From contig SFCY01000045.1 of NCBI GenBank assembly GCA_004558865.1, positions 1 through 17,594 of the forward strand: a DNA stretch of 17,594 bases, read 5' to 3'. The first letter of the stretch is position 1, and each line of letters starts with the position of its first letter. Position numbers and translations under genes: made by a program. Shown piece after piece: positions 1-7,823 of the stretch. This DNA is from Bacteroidales bacterium (lineage in GTDB: Bacteria > Bacteroidota > Bacteroidia > Bacteroidales > Bacteroidaceae). A model generated the notes under the pieces. That model saw only the letters and a list, made by a program, of their open reading frames with translations, was not told the origin of the DNA and ran no database searches.

Positions 1-484
1 TAGCTCCGGTAGGAGCGTAAGCCTGGACATGACCATTTTCCTTCCCCTTTACATATAAACTTACCATGATTCCACGGAAAATATCCGCTGTGCCACTTTA
101 AGCCTTATTTTTAATGTTGGTTGACCCGGTTAAACATTACTTTTACATTTGGTTGATACATGTGCCTCGAAGAGGCGACCTCTCTCTAACCCCTTGCAAG
201 CGTAGCGCAGCCCGGGCGAGGGACGCGGGGCTGTGTGGACTCTGAGCCTCGAAGAAGCGCGAAGCACTGAGTGCGCACATCAATAGCTCTCGCAAAGCCG
301 CAAAGACCGCAAAGGCCACACCCCACTGTGCGCCACAATACCTCTGAAACAAACATTGATGCCCGCTGAGGGCAGCGGACCTCCCGAGCAGCCTTATTGC
401 GGCAGACAATCCACGCTGTGGGAGGCATCGAAGCACATAAACGATAGAGAACAAACATCTTGTCATAAAAAATAGTTTGTAATA
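1..484. other. Gene-free repeat-bearing intergenic region
   Basis: I see no credible gene here; the open frames have no recognisable protein character. The DNA contains several small structures: a stem GCTCC/GGAGC at 3-16, a stem GCCTC/GAGGC at 164-176, the 10-mer GCCTCGAAGA at 164-173 repeated at 246-255, and three CGCAAAG units at 291-297, 299-305 and 308-314. A 16-base word at 71-86 recurs inverted at 10667-10682. This pattern suggests degenerate intergenic repeats of the kind scattered in Bacteroidales genomes. That origin is inferred, not shown. Confidence 0.6.
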
Positions 485-517
485 TTTGTAAATATGAAAT
501 AAAATCTTTACCTTTGC
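485..517 (+). promoter_or_regulatory. Promoter of the His-rich protein / metal efflux cluster
   Basis: TTTG at 485-488 and TACCTTTGC at 509-517 are separated by 20 bp, matching the Bacteroidetes primary sigma consensus (TTTG, 19-21 bp, TAnnTTTG). Only 6 bases separate the -7 element from the ATG at 524, so the mRNA should have almost no leader. No other good -7 element was found before the permease, so this promoter may serve the whole cluster. Confidence 0.75.
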
Positions 518-523
518 GGCTGA

Positions 524-916
524 ATGAACAAAAGACTGTCCATAATCGTAATCAGCCTTGCCATTGTGCTCACAATGATAGCAGTGGGAGTGCATCATCA
601 CCATCACGGAGAGATGATGTACTTGGAGTTGTCCGAATGTTGCGACAACGGGGCTCAGGACAGCCAGCAGGAGGACAACAACACCGACCACACGCTCCAC
701 TACCTGTCGGCAGGCAATGTGAAGATGGTCCAGACGGGGCAGGCCGCCAACCCGCATCATGGGTTCTTCGGATCAGGCATCCTCATGGGCTGCGAAGTGG
801 AATGTCCACAACCTGCCGTCACCAATTGCCATCTCCTACCATCAGTTTTTTATGAGAGGGCGCTTTTGTCGTGGCGACAAACGCGCATGGGCCTTCGCGG
901 GCCTCCCTGTGCCTGA
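524..916 (+). CDS. Small exported His/Cys-rich protein at head of metal efflux cluster
   Basis: This 130-residue protein starts with a basic, hydrophobic N-terminus (residues 1-23) that looks like a signal peptide or anchor. Immediately after it comes a run of five histidines (24-28), then a Cys pair (39-40), an acidic/Gln-rich middle, further histidines, and three cysteines in the second half around the motif GCEVEC. This composition fits a periplasmic metal-binding protein, and the gene sits directly upstream of a heavy-metal RND pump. It may belong to the small Bacteroidales His-rich group catalogued as DUF6769; that assignment is from memory and unverified. Start choice is supported by the promoter ending 6 bases upstream. 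Metal chaperone, sensor or buffer roles are all possible; no function is demonstrated. The histidine run is encoded within a natural context, not a cloning tag. Confidence 0.72.
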   Translation: MNKRLSIIVISLAIVLTMIAVGVHHHHHGEMMYLELSECCDNGAQDSQQEDNNTDHTLHYLSAGNVKMVQTGQAANPHHGFFGSGILMGCEVECPQPAVTNCHLLPSVFYERALLSWRQTRMGLRGPPCA

Positions 917-929
917 CATCAGGGTAATG

Positions 930-958
930 GGAAGCGTTGTGCATGGGCACAAGCTTCC
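930..958 (+). other. Stem-loop after the His-rich gene
   Basis: GGAAGC-G-TTGTGC (930-942) pairs with GCACAAGCTTCC (947-958): 12 base pairs with one bulged G and a 4-base loop. It begins 13 bases after the stop codon of the His-rich gene. No T-tract follows, so it is not a classic intrinsic terminator; an mRNA processing or stability hairpin that tunes expression of the pump genes relative to the first gene is a reasonable guess. The rest of the 240-bp gap to the permease shows no good promoter. Confidence 0.5.
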
Positions 959-1156
959 ACAAACCATGGCTTTGGCCCAAACCTGCCCAAGGCATAAAAA
1001 CCGACAACAAACTTTCCAAAACCATAGTTAACTCCTTACACATCTGTTGGGACTTCCATACGCTATGCCAAAAATCGACGGGGATTGGGATTGCCCTCCC
1101 CCACAGAAGAGCGGCCGGCTGGGAAGCCTCATGCAGAAACATTACAGACTACCATT

Positions 1157-4100
1157 ATGATCAGAAAAATCATCGACTATTCCATCAGCCATAGGTTTAT
1201 GGTGTGCCTATTGGTCGTCGTCATCATCATTGGCGGCCTTTGGTCCATGAAGACCATCAGTGTAGACTCCACACCCGACATCACCAACAACCAGGTGCAG
1301 GTCATCACGGTGGCGCAAAACCTATCGACAACAGACATTGAGCAGTTCATCACCTATCCTGTGGAGATGGCCATGGCCAACCTGCCCGGCGTGGAGGACG
1401 TGAGAAGCGTGTCGCGCTTCGGCCTCTCGTTGGTGACCGTCATCTTCAAGGACAACATGGGCACCTATCTGCCCCGGCAGTTGGTGCAAGAGAAGCTGAG
1501 CGCCGTGCGCGAGGAGATACCCGAGGGGATGGGCAGCCCCGAGATGGGGCCCATCACCACGGGCTTGGGCGAGATATACCTCTACAGCCTCAAGGCCGAC
1601 ACCTCACTCTACACGCCACAGCAACTGCGCACCATACAGGACTGGACCGTGCGCCGCCAGCTCTCCATGATACCAGGTGTGGTGGAGGTCAACTCCATGG
1701 GCGGAAGCATCAAGCAGTATGAGATAGCCTTCTCGCCCGACCGCCTCAACGCGGCCGGCGTGAGCATAGCCCAGATCTTCGACGCGCTGTCCAAGAACAA
1801 TGTCAACACCGGCGGCGCCTACATAGAGCGCGACCACCAAAGCCACTTCATCCGGGGCGAGGGCGTGGTGAAGAGCGTCGACGACATCAAGAGCATCGTG
1901 GTGGCCAACGTGGCGGGCGGTGCGCCCATCACCGTGGGCGATGTGGCCGACGACGTGAAATACGGCAGCCAGGTGCGCTACGGAGCGTTCACCCAGGACG
2001 GCCACGAGGCCGTGGGCGGAGCCATCATGATGCTCAAGGGCTCCAACAGCTCCAAGGTCATTGAGGATGTGAAGAAACGTGTGGCCGAGGTACAGCGCAC
2101 CCTGCCGCCGGGCGTCAGGATTGAACCCTTCCTCGACCGTTCCGACCTCATCCAGCGCACCACCTCCACCATAGCCCGCAACCTCATAGAGGGCGCGCTC
2201 ATCGTGGTGTTCGTCCTCGTGCTGCTCTTGGGCAGCATACGCGGAGGCATCATCACGGCGTCGCTCATCCCCATCTCGCTGCTCTTCGCCTTCATCCTCA
2301 TGAGGCTCACGGGAGTGTGGGCCAACCTGATGAGCCTCGGGGCCATCGACTTCGGAATCATCGTAGACGGTGCGGTCATCATCGTGGAGGGGACAGTGCA
2401 CGAGCTGGAACGCTATCTCAAGACCACGGGCTTCGGCAAGAGCGCCGTGTCGCAGGCCACCGTCAACAGGCTCACTGGAAAGGCAGCCGGCGGTATGATG
2501 CACTCCGCCTTTTTCGGCCAAGTCATCATCCTCTTGGTGTTCACCCCCATCCTGTTCCTTTCGGGCGTGAGCGGCAAGATGTTCCAGCCCATGGCATTCA
2601 CCTTCGCCTACGCCTTGGCCGGCGCCATACTGCTCTGCCTGACCTACGTGCCGATGATGACGGCCGTGCTCAACGGCCCCACGGTGAGCCGATGGCGCTG
2701 GCTGCAAAAGGCCGAGCATCAGACCGTTCGACTGAGCCGCCTCATCATGCGCATCGCCTACACCCTCTACCAACCCGCCCTGCGGTTCTCGCTCAAGCAC
2801 AAGACAACGGTGATTGGCCTCACACTGGCCGTCTTCACCGCCACGGCGGTGATGTTCCAGCGCATGGGCGGCGAGTTCGTTCCCAGCCTCGATGAGGGCG
2901 ACATCGCCTTCCAGCTGTTCCTCCGTCCGGGCAGTTCGCTCTCGGAGACCATCGAGCGGGAGACCGAGGTGGAGCGCGTGCTGCTCAACGAGTTTCCCGA
3001 GGTGAAGACCGTGTGCGGGCGCATAGGCGTCTCGGCGGTGCCCAACGACCCGATGGGCATGGACTTCACCGACAGCTTCATCATCTTGGAGAAGGACAAG
3101 AGCAAGTGGAAGACTGCAAAGGACAAGAAAGAGCTCTTGGCCAAGATCGAGGCCCGCCTGGCCCAGATACCCGGCATCACCTGCGCCTTCAGCCAACCCG
3201 TGGAACTCCGCACCAACGAGTTGATGACGGGAATCAGAGAGGACGTGGCCGTGAAGGTGTATGGCGAGAACCTCGACACGCTCAACGCCATCGGCCACCG
3301 GCTCGAACACATCATCCAGGAGATTCCCGGGGCTCGGGACGTGGCCATGGAGCGCACGTCGGGACTGCCTCAGATCACGGTGAGATACGACCGGGCGAAG
3401 CTGGCCCAGTACGGTCTGGACGTGGAGAAGCTCAACCAGTACATCAGCACAGCCTTCGCCGGCGGCTATGCCGGCGAGGTGTTTGAGGGCGAGAAGCGCT
3501 TCTCGCTGGTACTGCGCCTCAACGAAGCCAACCGCAGGAGCATCAACGACATCCGCGACCTGCTCGTGGACCTCCCCGGCGGCCAGCAGCTGCCCATGAG
3601 CGAGTTGGCCTCGATCAGCTATGAGCCAGCGCCCATGCAGATCTCGCGCGACGGAGCCTCGCGGCGTGTCTATGTGGGGCTCAACGCCCGCGGCCGCGAC
3701 GTGGCCTCGGTGGTGGCCGACATCGACAAGGCCATCCAGCAGAAGCTCTCGCTGCCCTCGGGCTACCGCATCACCTACGACGGCTCGTTCAAGAACCTCA
3801 AGGAAGCCACATCGCGCATGGCGGTGGTCGTGCCAGTGGCCCTGATCATCATCTTCCTGCTGCTCTATCTCGCGCTGAAATCAGTCGTAGAGGCCCTGAT
3901 GATCTATGTGGCCGTGCCTCTGGCCACCCTCGGCGGCGTGATAGCCCTCGTGGTGCGCGACATGCCCTTCAGCATCTCGGCGGGCGTGGGCTTCATCGTG
4001 CTGAGTGGCGTGGCGGTGCTCAACGGACTGGTGCTCATCAACCGGTTCAACGCCTTGGAGGAAGAGGGCATGACCAACATAGCGCGCCGCATCTACCGTG

Positions 4101-4324
4101 GCACCCACGAGCGACTGCGCCCCATCATGCTCACGGCCGCCGCGGCCATGCTCGGCTTCCTGCCCATGGCGGTGAGCGCGTCGGCCGGAGCCGAGGTGCA
4201 GCGCCCCTTGGCCACAGTGGTCATCGGCGGCCTCTTCACCTCCACCATGCTCACTCTCGTGCTTCTGCCCGTGCTGTATGCCATCATCAAGCGGCGGGCC
4301 AGCAAAAGACAACCATCCAAATAG
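1157..4324 (+). CDS. Heavy-metal efflux RND permease (CzcA/CusA family, HME type)
   Basis: This is the inner-membrane proton-driven pump subunit of a tripartite metal exporter. From the ATG at 1157 (MIRKIIDYSISHRF, the usual family N-terminus) it is 1055 residues, normal for HME-RND proteins; an upstream in-frame start at 1085 would add 24 atypical residues. TM1 lies near residues 13-31 and a large periplasmic loop follows. The TM4 motif DFGIIVDGAVIIVEG places Asp398, Asp404 and Glu411 with the same spacing as the essential acidic residues of CzcA, and lacks the G-rich/MVDA form of Cu/Ag pumps. This favours divalent cations such as Zn, Co, Cd or Ni; the exact metal is inferred. The last residue of the motif is Gly where many relatives have Asn. 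It is followed after 30 bp by the channel and adaptor genes, a permease-channel-adaptor order. Confidence 0.95.
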   Translation: MIRKIIDYSISHRFMVCLLVVVIIIGGLWSMKTISVDSTPDITNNQVQVITVAQNLSTTDIEQFITYPVEMAMANLPGVEDVRSVSRFGLSLVTVIFKDNMGTYLPRQLVQEKLSAVREEIPEGMGSPEMGPITTGLGEIYLYSLKADTSLYTPQQLRTIQDWTVRRQLSMIPGVVEVNSMGGSIKQYEIAFSPDRLNAAGVSIAQIFDALSKNNVNTGGAYIERDHQSHFIRGEGVVKSVDDIKSIVVANVAGGAPITVGDVADDVKYGSQVRYGAFTQDGHEAVGGAIMMLKGSNSSKVIEDVKKRVAEVQRTLPPGVRIEPFLDRSDLIQRTTSTIARNLIEGALIVVFVLVLLLGSIRGGIITASLIPISLLFAFILMRLTGVWANLMSLGAIDFGIIVDGAVIIVEGTVHELERYLKTTGFGKSAVSQATVNRLTGKAAGGMMHSAFFGQVIILLVFTPILFLSGVSGKMFQPMAFTFAYALAGAILLCLTYVPMMTAVLNGPTVSRWRWLQKAEHQTVRLSRLIMRIAYTLYQPALRFSLKHKTTVIGLTLAVFTATAVMFQRMGGEFVPSLDEGDIAFQLFLRPGSSLSETIERETEVERVLLNEFPEVKTVCGRIGVSAVPNDPMGMDFTDSFIILEKDKSKWKTAKDKKELLAKIEARLAQIPGITCAFSQPVELRTNELMTGIREDVAVKVYGENLDTLNAIGHRLEHIIQEIPGARDVAMERTSGLPQITVRYDRAKLAQYGLDVEKLNQYISTAFAGGYAGEVFEGEKRFSLVLRLNEANRRSINDIRDLLVDLPGGQQLPMSELASISYEPAPMQISRDGASRRVYVGLNARGRDVASVVADIDKAIQQKLSLPSGYRITYDGSFKNLKEATSRMAVVVPVALIIIFLLLYLALKSVVEALMIYVAVPLATLGGVIALVVRDMPFSISAGVGFIVLSGVAVLNGLVLINRFNALEEEGMTNIARRIYRGTHERLRPIMLTAAAAMLGFLPMAVSASAGAEVQRPLATVVIGGLFTSTMLTLVLLPVLYAIIKRRASKRQPSK

Positions 4325-4354
4325 CCATCAACATCCCCAACAAGACAAGACAAT

Positions 4355-5527
4355 ATGAGAAAGATAATTACAGCCATGGCACTCATGGCATCAGCCCTCC
4401 CCCTCACGGCGCAGCAGCGCATCACCCTCGACGCAGCCGTGGGCAAGGCCTTGCGCGACTATCCCTCCATCCGTGCGAGCCAACTGCAGGCCCGGAGCGC
4501 GGCGGCGCTCTCCAAGTCGGTCTCGGCCTTCGGCGACATGGAACTGAGCGGAGGCGGCGAGGAGATAGGCCACAACAACGACGCTGTGTACACTCTGGCC
4601 CGGCTGCGCCAGAACATCGACCCCTTTGGGGCGGCCGGCACGCGCCGCTGCCTCAAGGCACAAGCCTCGGTGGCCGAGGCCGAGACCGCGGTGGTGAAAA
4701 GGGACCTGGCCCGACAGGTGTGCGCAGACTTCATCAACGACTATGCCGCCCGCCTGCGCTATGAGAACATGCTGCGCATGGACTCGCTCTATGCCGACTT
4801 CTCGCGAGTGGCCAAATTGAGATACGAGACCCAGGCCGTCTCGCTTCTCGAATGCCAGACCGCCCTCAACAAGAGCCAGCAGGTCAGCCTGGCCCTGGCC
4901 GAGGCAAGGAAAGACCTCAATACGGCCCACCTGAACCTCAGCCGATGGCTCTCGGCCGACACCCTCTACACAGCCGAGGCTCCCGACGACAGTCCCCTCG
5001 CCACGAGCCTGCTTCCACAAGGCGAGCATCCCAACGTGGCGCTTGGCCGACAGGCTGTGAGCCTCTCACAGGCTGCGGTGGCGGAAGCCAAGTCGCAGCG
5101 GTTGCCCAAGTTGTTTGTGGAGGCGGGCATGCAGCGCATAGGGAGCCGGAATGGCTTCTATGCCTGGCAGGTGGGCCTGAGCATCCCCATTGCCTTTGGC
5201 TCCACCCGCGCCGCCGTGAGGGCCGCGCAGCTCTCCACAGAGCGAGCCATGGCAGAGGCAGAGGCCACCACACGAAACCTCGCCAACAAGAAGGCCACAC
5301 TGCAGGCCGAGTATGACAAATGCCGAGAGAGCGTGGCCTACTACCAGAGCCACGCCCTGCCCTTGGCACGGGAACAGCAGCGCATGGCCGCACTCTCCTA
5401 CCGGGAGGGCAGCATTGGCTATCTCGACTTCATACAGAGCATGAACGACGCCCTCGCCACGGAGATGAACTTCGTGGACACCTACACCCGTATGCTCGAA
5501 TCCAAGTATAACCTGATTTATTATTAA
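4355..5527 (+). CDS. TolC-family outer-membrane efflux channel (CzcC/OEP type)
   Basis: This 390-residue protein should form the trimeric outer-membrane and periplasmic tunnel of the metal pump. A signal peptide with a probable cleavage after LTA (residue 19) is visible, and no lipobox Cys follows, so it is likely not lipidated. The mature protein shows long Ala/Leu/Glu-rich helices with two similar halves, as in the OEP family: one from about residue 25 (LDAAVGKALRDYPSIRASQ) and one from about 225 (NVALGRQAVSLSQAAVAEAKS). The length is slightly below typical TolC/CzcC size but complete, ending in YNLIYY. The gap from the permease is 30 bp and that to the adaptor is 21 bp; both are A/C-rich with CATCAACA words and no clear Shine-Dalgarno site, so co-transcription is likely. 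Confidence 0.9.
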   Translation: MRKIITAMALMASALPLTAQQRITLDAAVGKALRDYPSIRASQLQARSAAALSKSVSAFGDMELSGGGEEIGHNNDAVYTLARLRQNIDPFGAAGTRRCLKAQASVAEAETAVVKRDLARQVCADFINDYAARLRYENMLRMDSLYADFSRVAKLRYETQAVSLLECQTALNKSQQVSLALAEARKDLNTAHLNLSRWLSADTLYTAEAPDDSPLATSLLPQGEHPNVALGRQAVSLSQAAVAEAKSQRLPKLFVEAGMQRIGSRNGFYAWQVGLSIPIAFGSTRAAVRAAQLSTERAMAEAEATTRNLANKKATLQAEYDKCRESVAYYQSHALPLAREQQRMAALSYREGSIGYLDFIQSMNDALATEMNFVDTYTRMLESKYNLIYY

Positions 5528-5548
5528 CCATCCATCAACAACATCACA

Positions 5549-6694
5549 ATGAGAACAAGCATATTTTCCTTTCTCATCGGCATGGCGACGCTCATGTCGT
5601 GCAGCAACCAACCCAACAACAACGCTCCCGCACAGCCCGAAACAGCCGCTGCGGAGACATTCGCCTTAGACGGCAAGGCCGCGGACCAGCAACGCATCAC
5701 CTACGGGAAAGCCAGCATGCAGACCTTCACCGACATCGTCAAAGCCAATGGCTCAATGAAGGTCTTGCCCCAGAGCGAGGCCAGCGTGGCATCGCCCATC
5801 GGCGCCAACGTGAAGCGCATCCTCGTGGTGGAGGGCCAGCGGGTGGGCCGTGGACAGACGCTCGCCCTCGTCAGCCATCCCGACCTGCTCGACCTCCAAG
5901 GCCGCTACTTGGCGGCAAGCAGCAGAATGGAGTATGTGGCCAAGGAATACCAGCGGCAGAAGACGCTCTATGCGTCGAAAGTCGGGGCGGGCAAGGACTT
6001 CCAGCTCATCAGCTCCGAATATCGCCAACTGCAGGCCGAGCTGAATGTGACGGGCCGCCAGCTCTCGCTCTTTGGCATCAGCCTGAGTGCGGTGAGGGCA
6101 GGGCGCACCGTGGCCGCCATAGCCATCAAGAGTCCCATCGCCGGCACGGTGGAGACGGTGGCCGCCACGGTAGGCCAATACGCCGACCCCCAGTCGTCGC
6201 TCTTCACCATCGTCAATACGGACAACATCTACGCCGACGTGTTGGTCTTCGAGAACGACTTGGGCAAAGTGAAAGCCGGCAGCGAAGTGGAGTTGGCCTC
6301 GAAGTCATCCCCGGGAAAGTATGCGGGAAAAGTGGTGTCGGTGGGCAACATGTTCGACAGCAACACGCGCGCCGTCCATGTGCGTGTGGCCATCACGTCG
6401 GGGCGCGACAGACTTGTGCCGGGCTCATACGTCACGGCGACCATACGCTCTGGCGGAACGCGTCGGCTCGCCGTCAGCCAGAACGCCATCGCCACCGACG
6501 GCGACCGCCACTACGTGTTCATCGCCAAGAAGGACGGCGGCCGAATGGTGTTCACGCCCCGCGAGGTGCGTACCGGCCAGAGCGCCAACGGTTTCACTGA
6601 GATTGTCTCCGGCCTCGCTGCCTCGGAGACCATAGCCCAAACGGGTGCCTACACGCTGATGTCGGAATGGAAGAAGGCTGACGCCGAGCAATGA
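5549..6694 (+). CDS. Efflux RND periplasmic adaptor lipoprotein (membrane fusion protein)
   Basis: This 381-residue protein would bridge the RND permease and the TolC-like channel. The N-terminus carries a lipoprotein signal with lipobox LMSC (Cys18), followed by an Asn/Pro/Ala-rich linker. A barrel-sandwich (lipoyl-like) half appears around residues 75-120 (IGANVKRILVVEGQRVGRGQ, LALVSHPDLLDLQ). A helical hairpin follows at about 120-175, then the second half (IKSPIAGTVETVAATVGQYA), then beta-barrel and membrane-proximal domains with VRTGQSANGFTEIVSGLAA near the C-terminus, all usual for the HlyD/CusB/CzcB group. No His- or Met-rich N-terminal metal-binding extension is present, so metal delivery may instead depend on the His-rich small protein at 524-916; that link is inference. 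It is the last gene of the cluster, and a hairpin terminator lies 72 bp downstream. Confidence 0.92.
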   Translation: MRTSIFSFLIGMATLMSCSNQPNNNAPAQPETAAAETFALDGKAADQQRITYGKASMQTFTDIVKANGSMKVLPQSEASVASPIGANVKRILVVEGQRVGRGQTLALVSHPDLLDLQGRYLAASSRMEYVAKEYQRQKTLYASKVGAGKDFQLISSEYRQLQAELNVTGRQLSLFGISLSAVRAGRTVAAIAIKSPIAGTVETVAATVGQYADPQSSLFTIVNTDNIYADVLVFENDLGKVKAGSEVELASKSSPGKYAGKVVSVGNMFDSNTRAVHVRVAITSGRDRLVPGSYVTATIRSGGTRRLAVSQNAIATDGDRHYVFIAKKDGGRMVFTPREVRTGQSANGFTEIVSGLAASETIAQTGAYTLMSEWKKADAEQ

Positions 6695-6765
6695 GCTCAC
6701 TGCGGAACGGCATCCATGCATGCCATCCGCCCAGAAACAGAAGAGAGAACTTTACGATCCGCAAC

Positions 6766-6799
6766 AAGGGGAGAAGGCCAAATGGCATCCTCCCCTTTT
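6766..6799 (+). terminator. Terminator after the efflux cluster
   Basis: AAGGGGAG (6766-6773) pairs with CTCCCCTT (6790-6797), with an inner GCC/GGC pairing in the loop, followed by TTTT. This is a good intrinsic-terminator shape about 70 bp after the adaptor stop codon. Confidence 0.7.
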
Positions 6800-6836
6800 C
6801 ATATTTATCGAATTGCGCTGCTCTCTTATAATATAT

Positions 6837-6920
6837 GCCACGGACATCCACAGACTGACACGGACTGACTGCTCGTCTGTGATAGTCCGTGTTCGTCTGT
6901 GGCCATTATTTTTGCCACGG
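6837..6920. repeat. Imperfect inverted repeat (dispersed-repeat type)
   Basis: The arms at 6848-6866 (CCACAGACTGACACGGACT) and 6884-6902 are complementary at 17 of 19 positions, with a 17-base loop. The word GCCACGG precedes it at 6837-6843 and recurs at 6914-6920. The wording (CCACAGAC, ACACGGAC) resembles the degenerate intergenic repeats commonly seen in Bacteroidales genomes; that recognition is from memory. No gene lies between 6695 and 7201. Confidence 0.6.
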
Positions 6921-6976
6921 GCGTTCACAGAACAACACTGGAAAGTTTTCAGCAAAATCCTATAAGGGGTAAGGTA

Positions 6977-7015
6977 CTTGCCTGCAAGAGGCCACACACC
7001 CCCTTCGCAGGCAAG
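6977..7015. repeat. Stem-loop with perfect 9-bp stem
   Basis: CTTGCCTGC (6977-6985) pairs perfectly with GCAGGCAAG (7007-7015) around a 21-base loop. No T-tract follows. It is in the gene-free stretch between the efflux cluster and the HD-domain gene and is probably part of another intergenic repeat; the promoter of the next gene lies 150 bp further on, so a direct leader role is unlikely. Confidence 0.5.
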
Positions 7016-7138
7016 CGTCCTACGGTTGGCGCAGGCGACAGACACGGCGCCGACACCCGCCCTACAGACGAATGAGGCCTCGATTCTCCCGATAGCCAGC
7101 AGGCCACCGCCCGGGGCGACAACTTTTACGCCTTTTGC

Positions 7139-7170
7139 TTTGTCTTCTTTCATATTAGTCGTACCTTTGC
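7139..7170 (+). promoter_or_regulatory. Promoter of the HD-domain gene
   Basis: TTTG at 7139-7142 and TACCTTTGC at 7162-7170 are 19 bp apart, a full match to the Bacteroidetes promoter. The ATG at 7202 lies 31 bases beyond, predicting a leader of about 25 bases, longer than those of several other genes here. Confidence 0.75.
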
Positions 7171-7201
7171 AGACAGAAAAGGAACAAGACAAAAAACAGA
7201 G

Positions 7202-7756
7202 ATGGATTATCAGAGAATCATCGACCGGTATTATCCCGAAGACAACCAGCTGCGCTACATTCTCCTAACCCACAGCCGACTGGTGTGCCTGCGCGCGCTG
7301 AAGATTTGCGACGCCCACCCCGAATTGGGCATGGACCGCAGATTCATTGAAGAGGCTGCCATGCTCCACGACATTGGCATCTGCCGCTGCAATGCCCCCG
7401 GCATATACTGCTTCGGCACCGAGCCCTACATCTGCCACGGACGCATCGGCGCCGCCATGCTGCGCGAGGAAGGCTTTGAGGCCCATGCCCGCGTTTGTGA
7501 GCGCCACACAGGAGCAGGACTCACCAAGGAGGAGATTCTAAGGCAGAACCTCCCCCTACCCCACCAGGACTTCCTGCCCGAGACCATGGAGGAGAAGGTC
7601 ATCTGCTATGCCGACAAATTCTACAGCAAGACCCACCCGGAACGCGAGAAAGACTATGGACACGCGCTGAGAAGCATCGCAAAGTTCGGTTCCGAGGGAG
7701 CCGAGAGGTTCAAAGAATGGACGCTCATCTTTGAACCCGAAAACGTTAAAAAATGA
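7202..7756 (+). CDS. HD-domain (HDIG-type) phosphohydrolase-like protein
   Basis: This 184-residue soluble protein has the metal-dependent HD phosphohydrolase signature: His24, the HD pair His56-Asp57 within LHDIGICRC, His79 and His102, and Asp138 in CYADKFYS. The order H...HD...H...H...D is intact, so it should be catalytically competent. Cysteines cluster around residues 61-78 near the active site. HD proteins hydrolyse phosphate esters, often of nucleotides; the substrate cannot be read from the sequence. It has no signal peptide, so it is cytoplasmic. The start is supported by the promoter 31 bases upstream. The LptD-like gene follows after 67 bp, with its own -7 element, and read-through from this gene is possible. 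Confidence 0.87.
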   Translation: MDYQRIIDRYYPEDNQLRYILLTHSRLVCLRALKICDAHPELGMDRRFIEEAAMLHDIGICRCNAPGIYCFGTEPYICHGRIGAAMLREEGFEAHARVCERHTGAGLTKEEILRQNLPLPHQDFLPETMEEKVICYADKFYSKTHPEREKDYGHALRSIAKFGSEGAERFKEWTLIFEPENVKK

Positions 7757-7808
7757 ATCCATCATCCACAAAAAGCCTTCGCCCACGGGATTCCTATCAA
7801 CTTTTTTG

Positions 7809-7817
7809 TAACTTTGC
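7809..7817 (+). promoter_or_regulatory. -7 promoter element of the LptD-like gene
   Basis: TAACTTTGC ends 6 bases before the ATG at 7824, the same spacing seen at 509-517. No clear TTTG is present 19-21 bp upstream, so the -33 region is weak or the promoter needs help. A nearly leaderless mRNA is predicted. Confidence 0.6.
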
Positions 7818-7823
7818 AGGTTA

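Noticed and set aside
594..608. Vector-derived His-tag
   Set aside because: The five His codons are internal to a natural exported protein, mixed CAT/CAC codons, with native flanking sequence and a Bacteroidetes promoter.
143..760. 205-codon - strand frame covering the upstream region and part of the His-rich gene
   Set aside because: It overlaps a well-supported promoter and gene on the other strand and its translation shows no recognisable domain.
1604..3310. Long open frame (568 codons) on the - strand inside the RND permease gene
   Set aside because: It is a shadow of the GC-rich permease gene: it is His/Gly/Glu-rich without domain character and has no promoter, while the + frame is an unmistakable family member.
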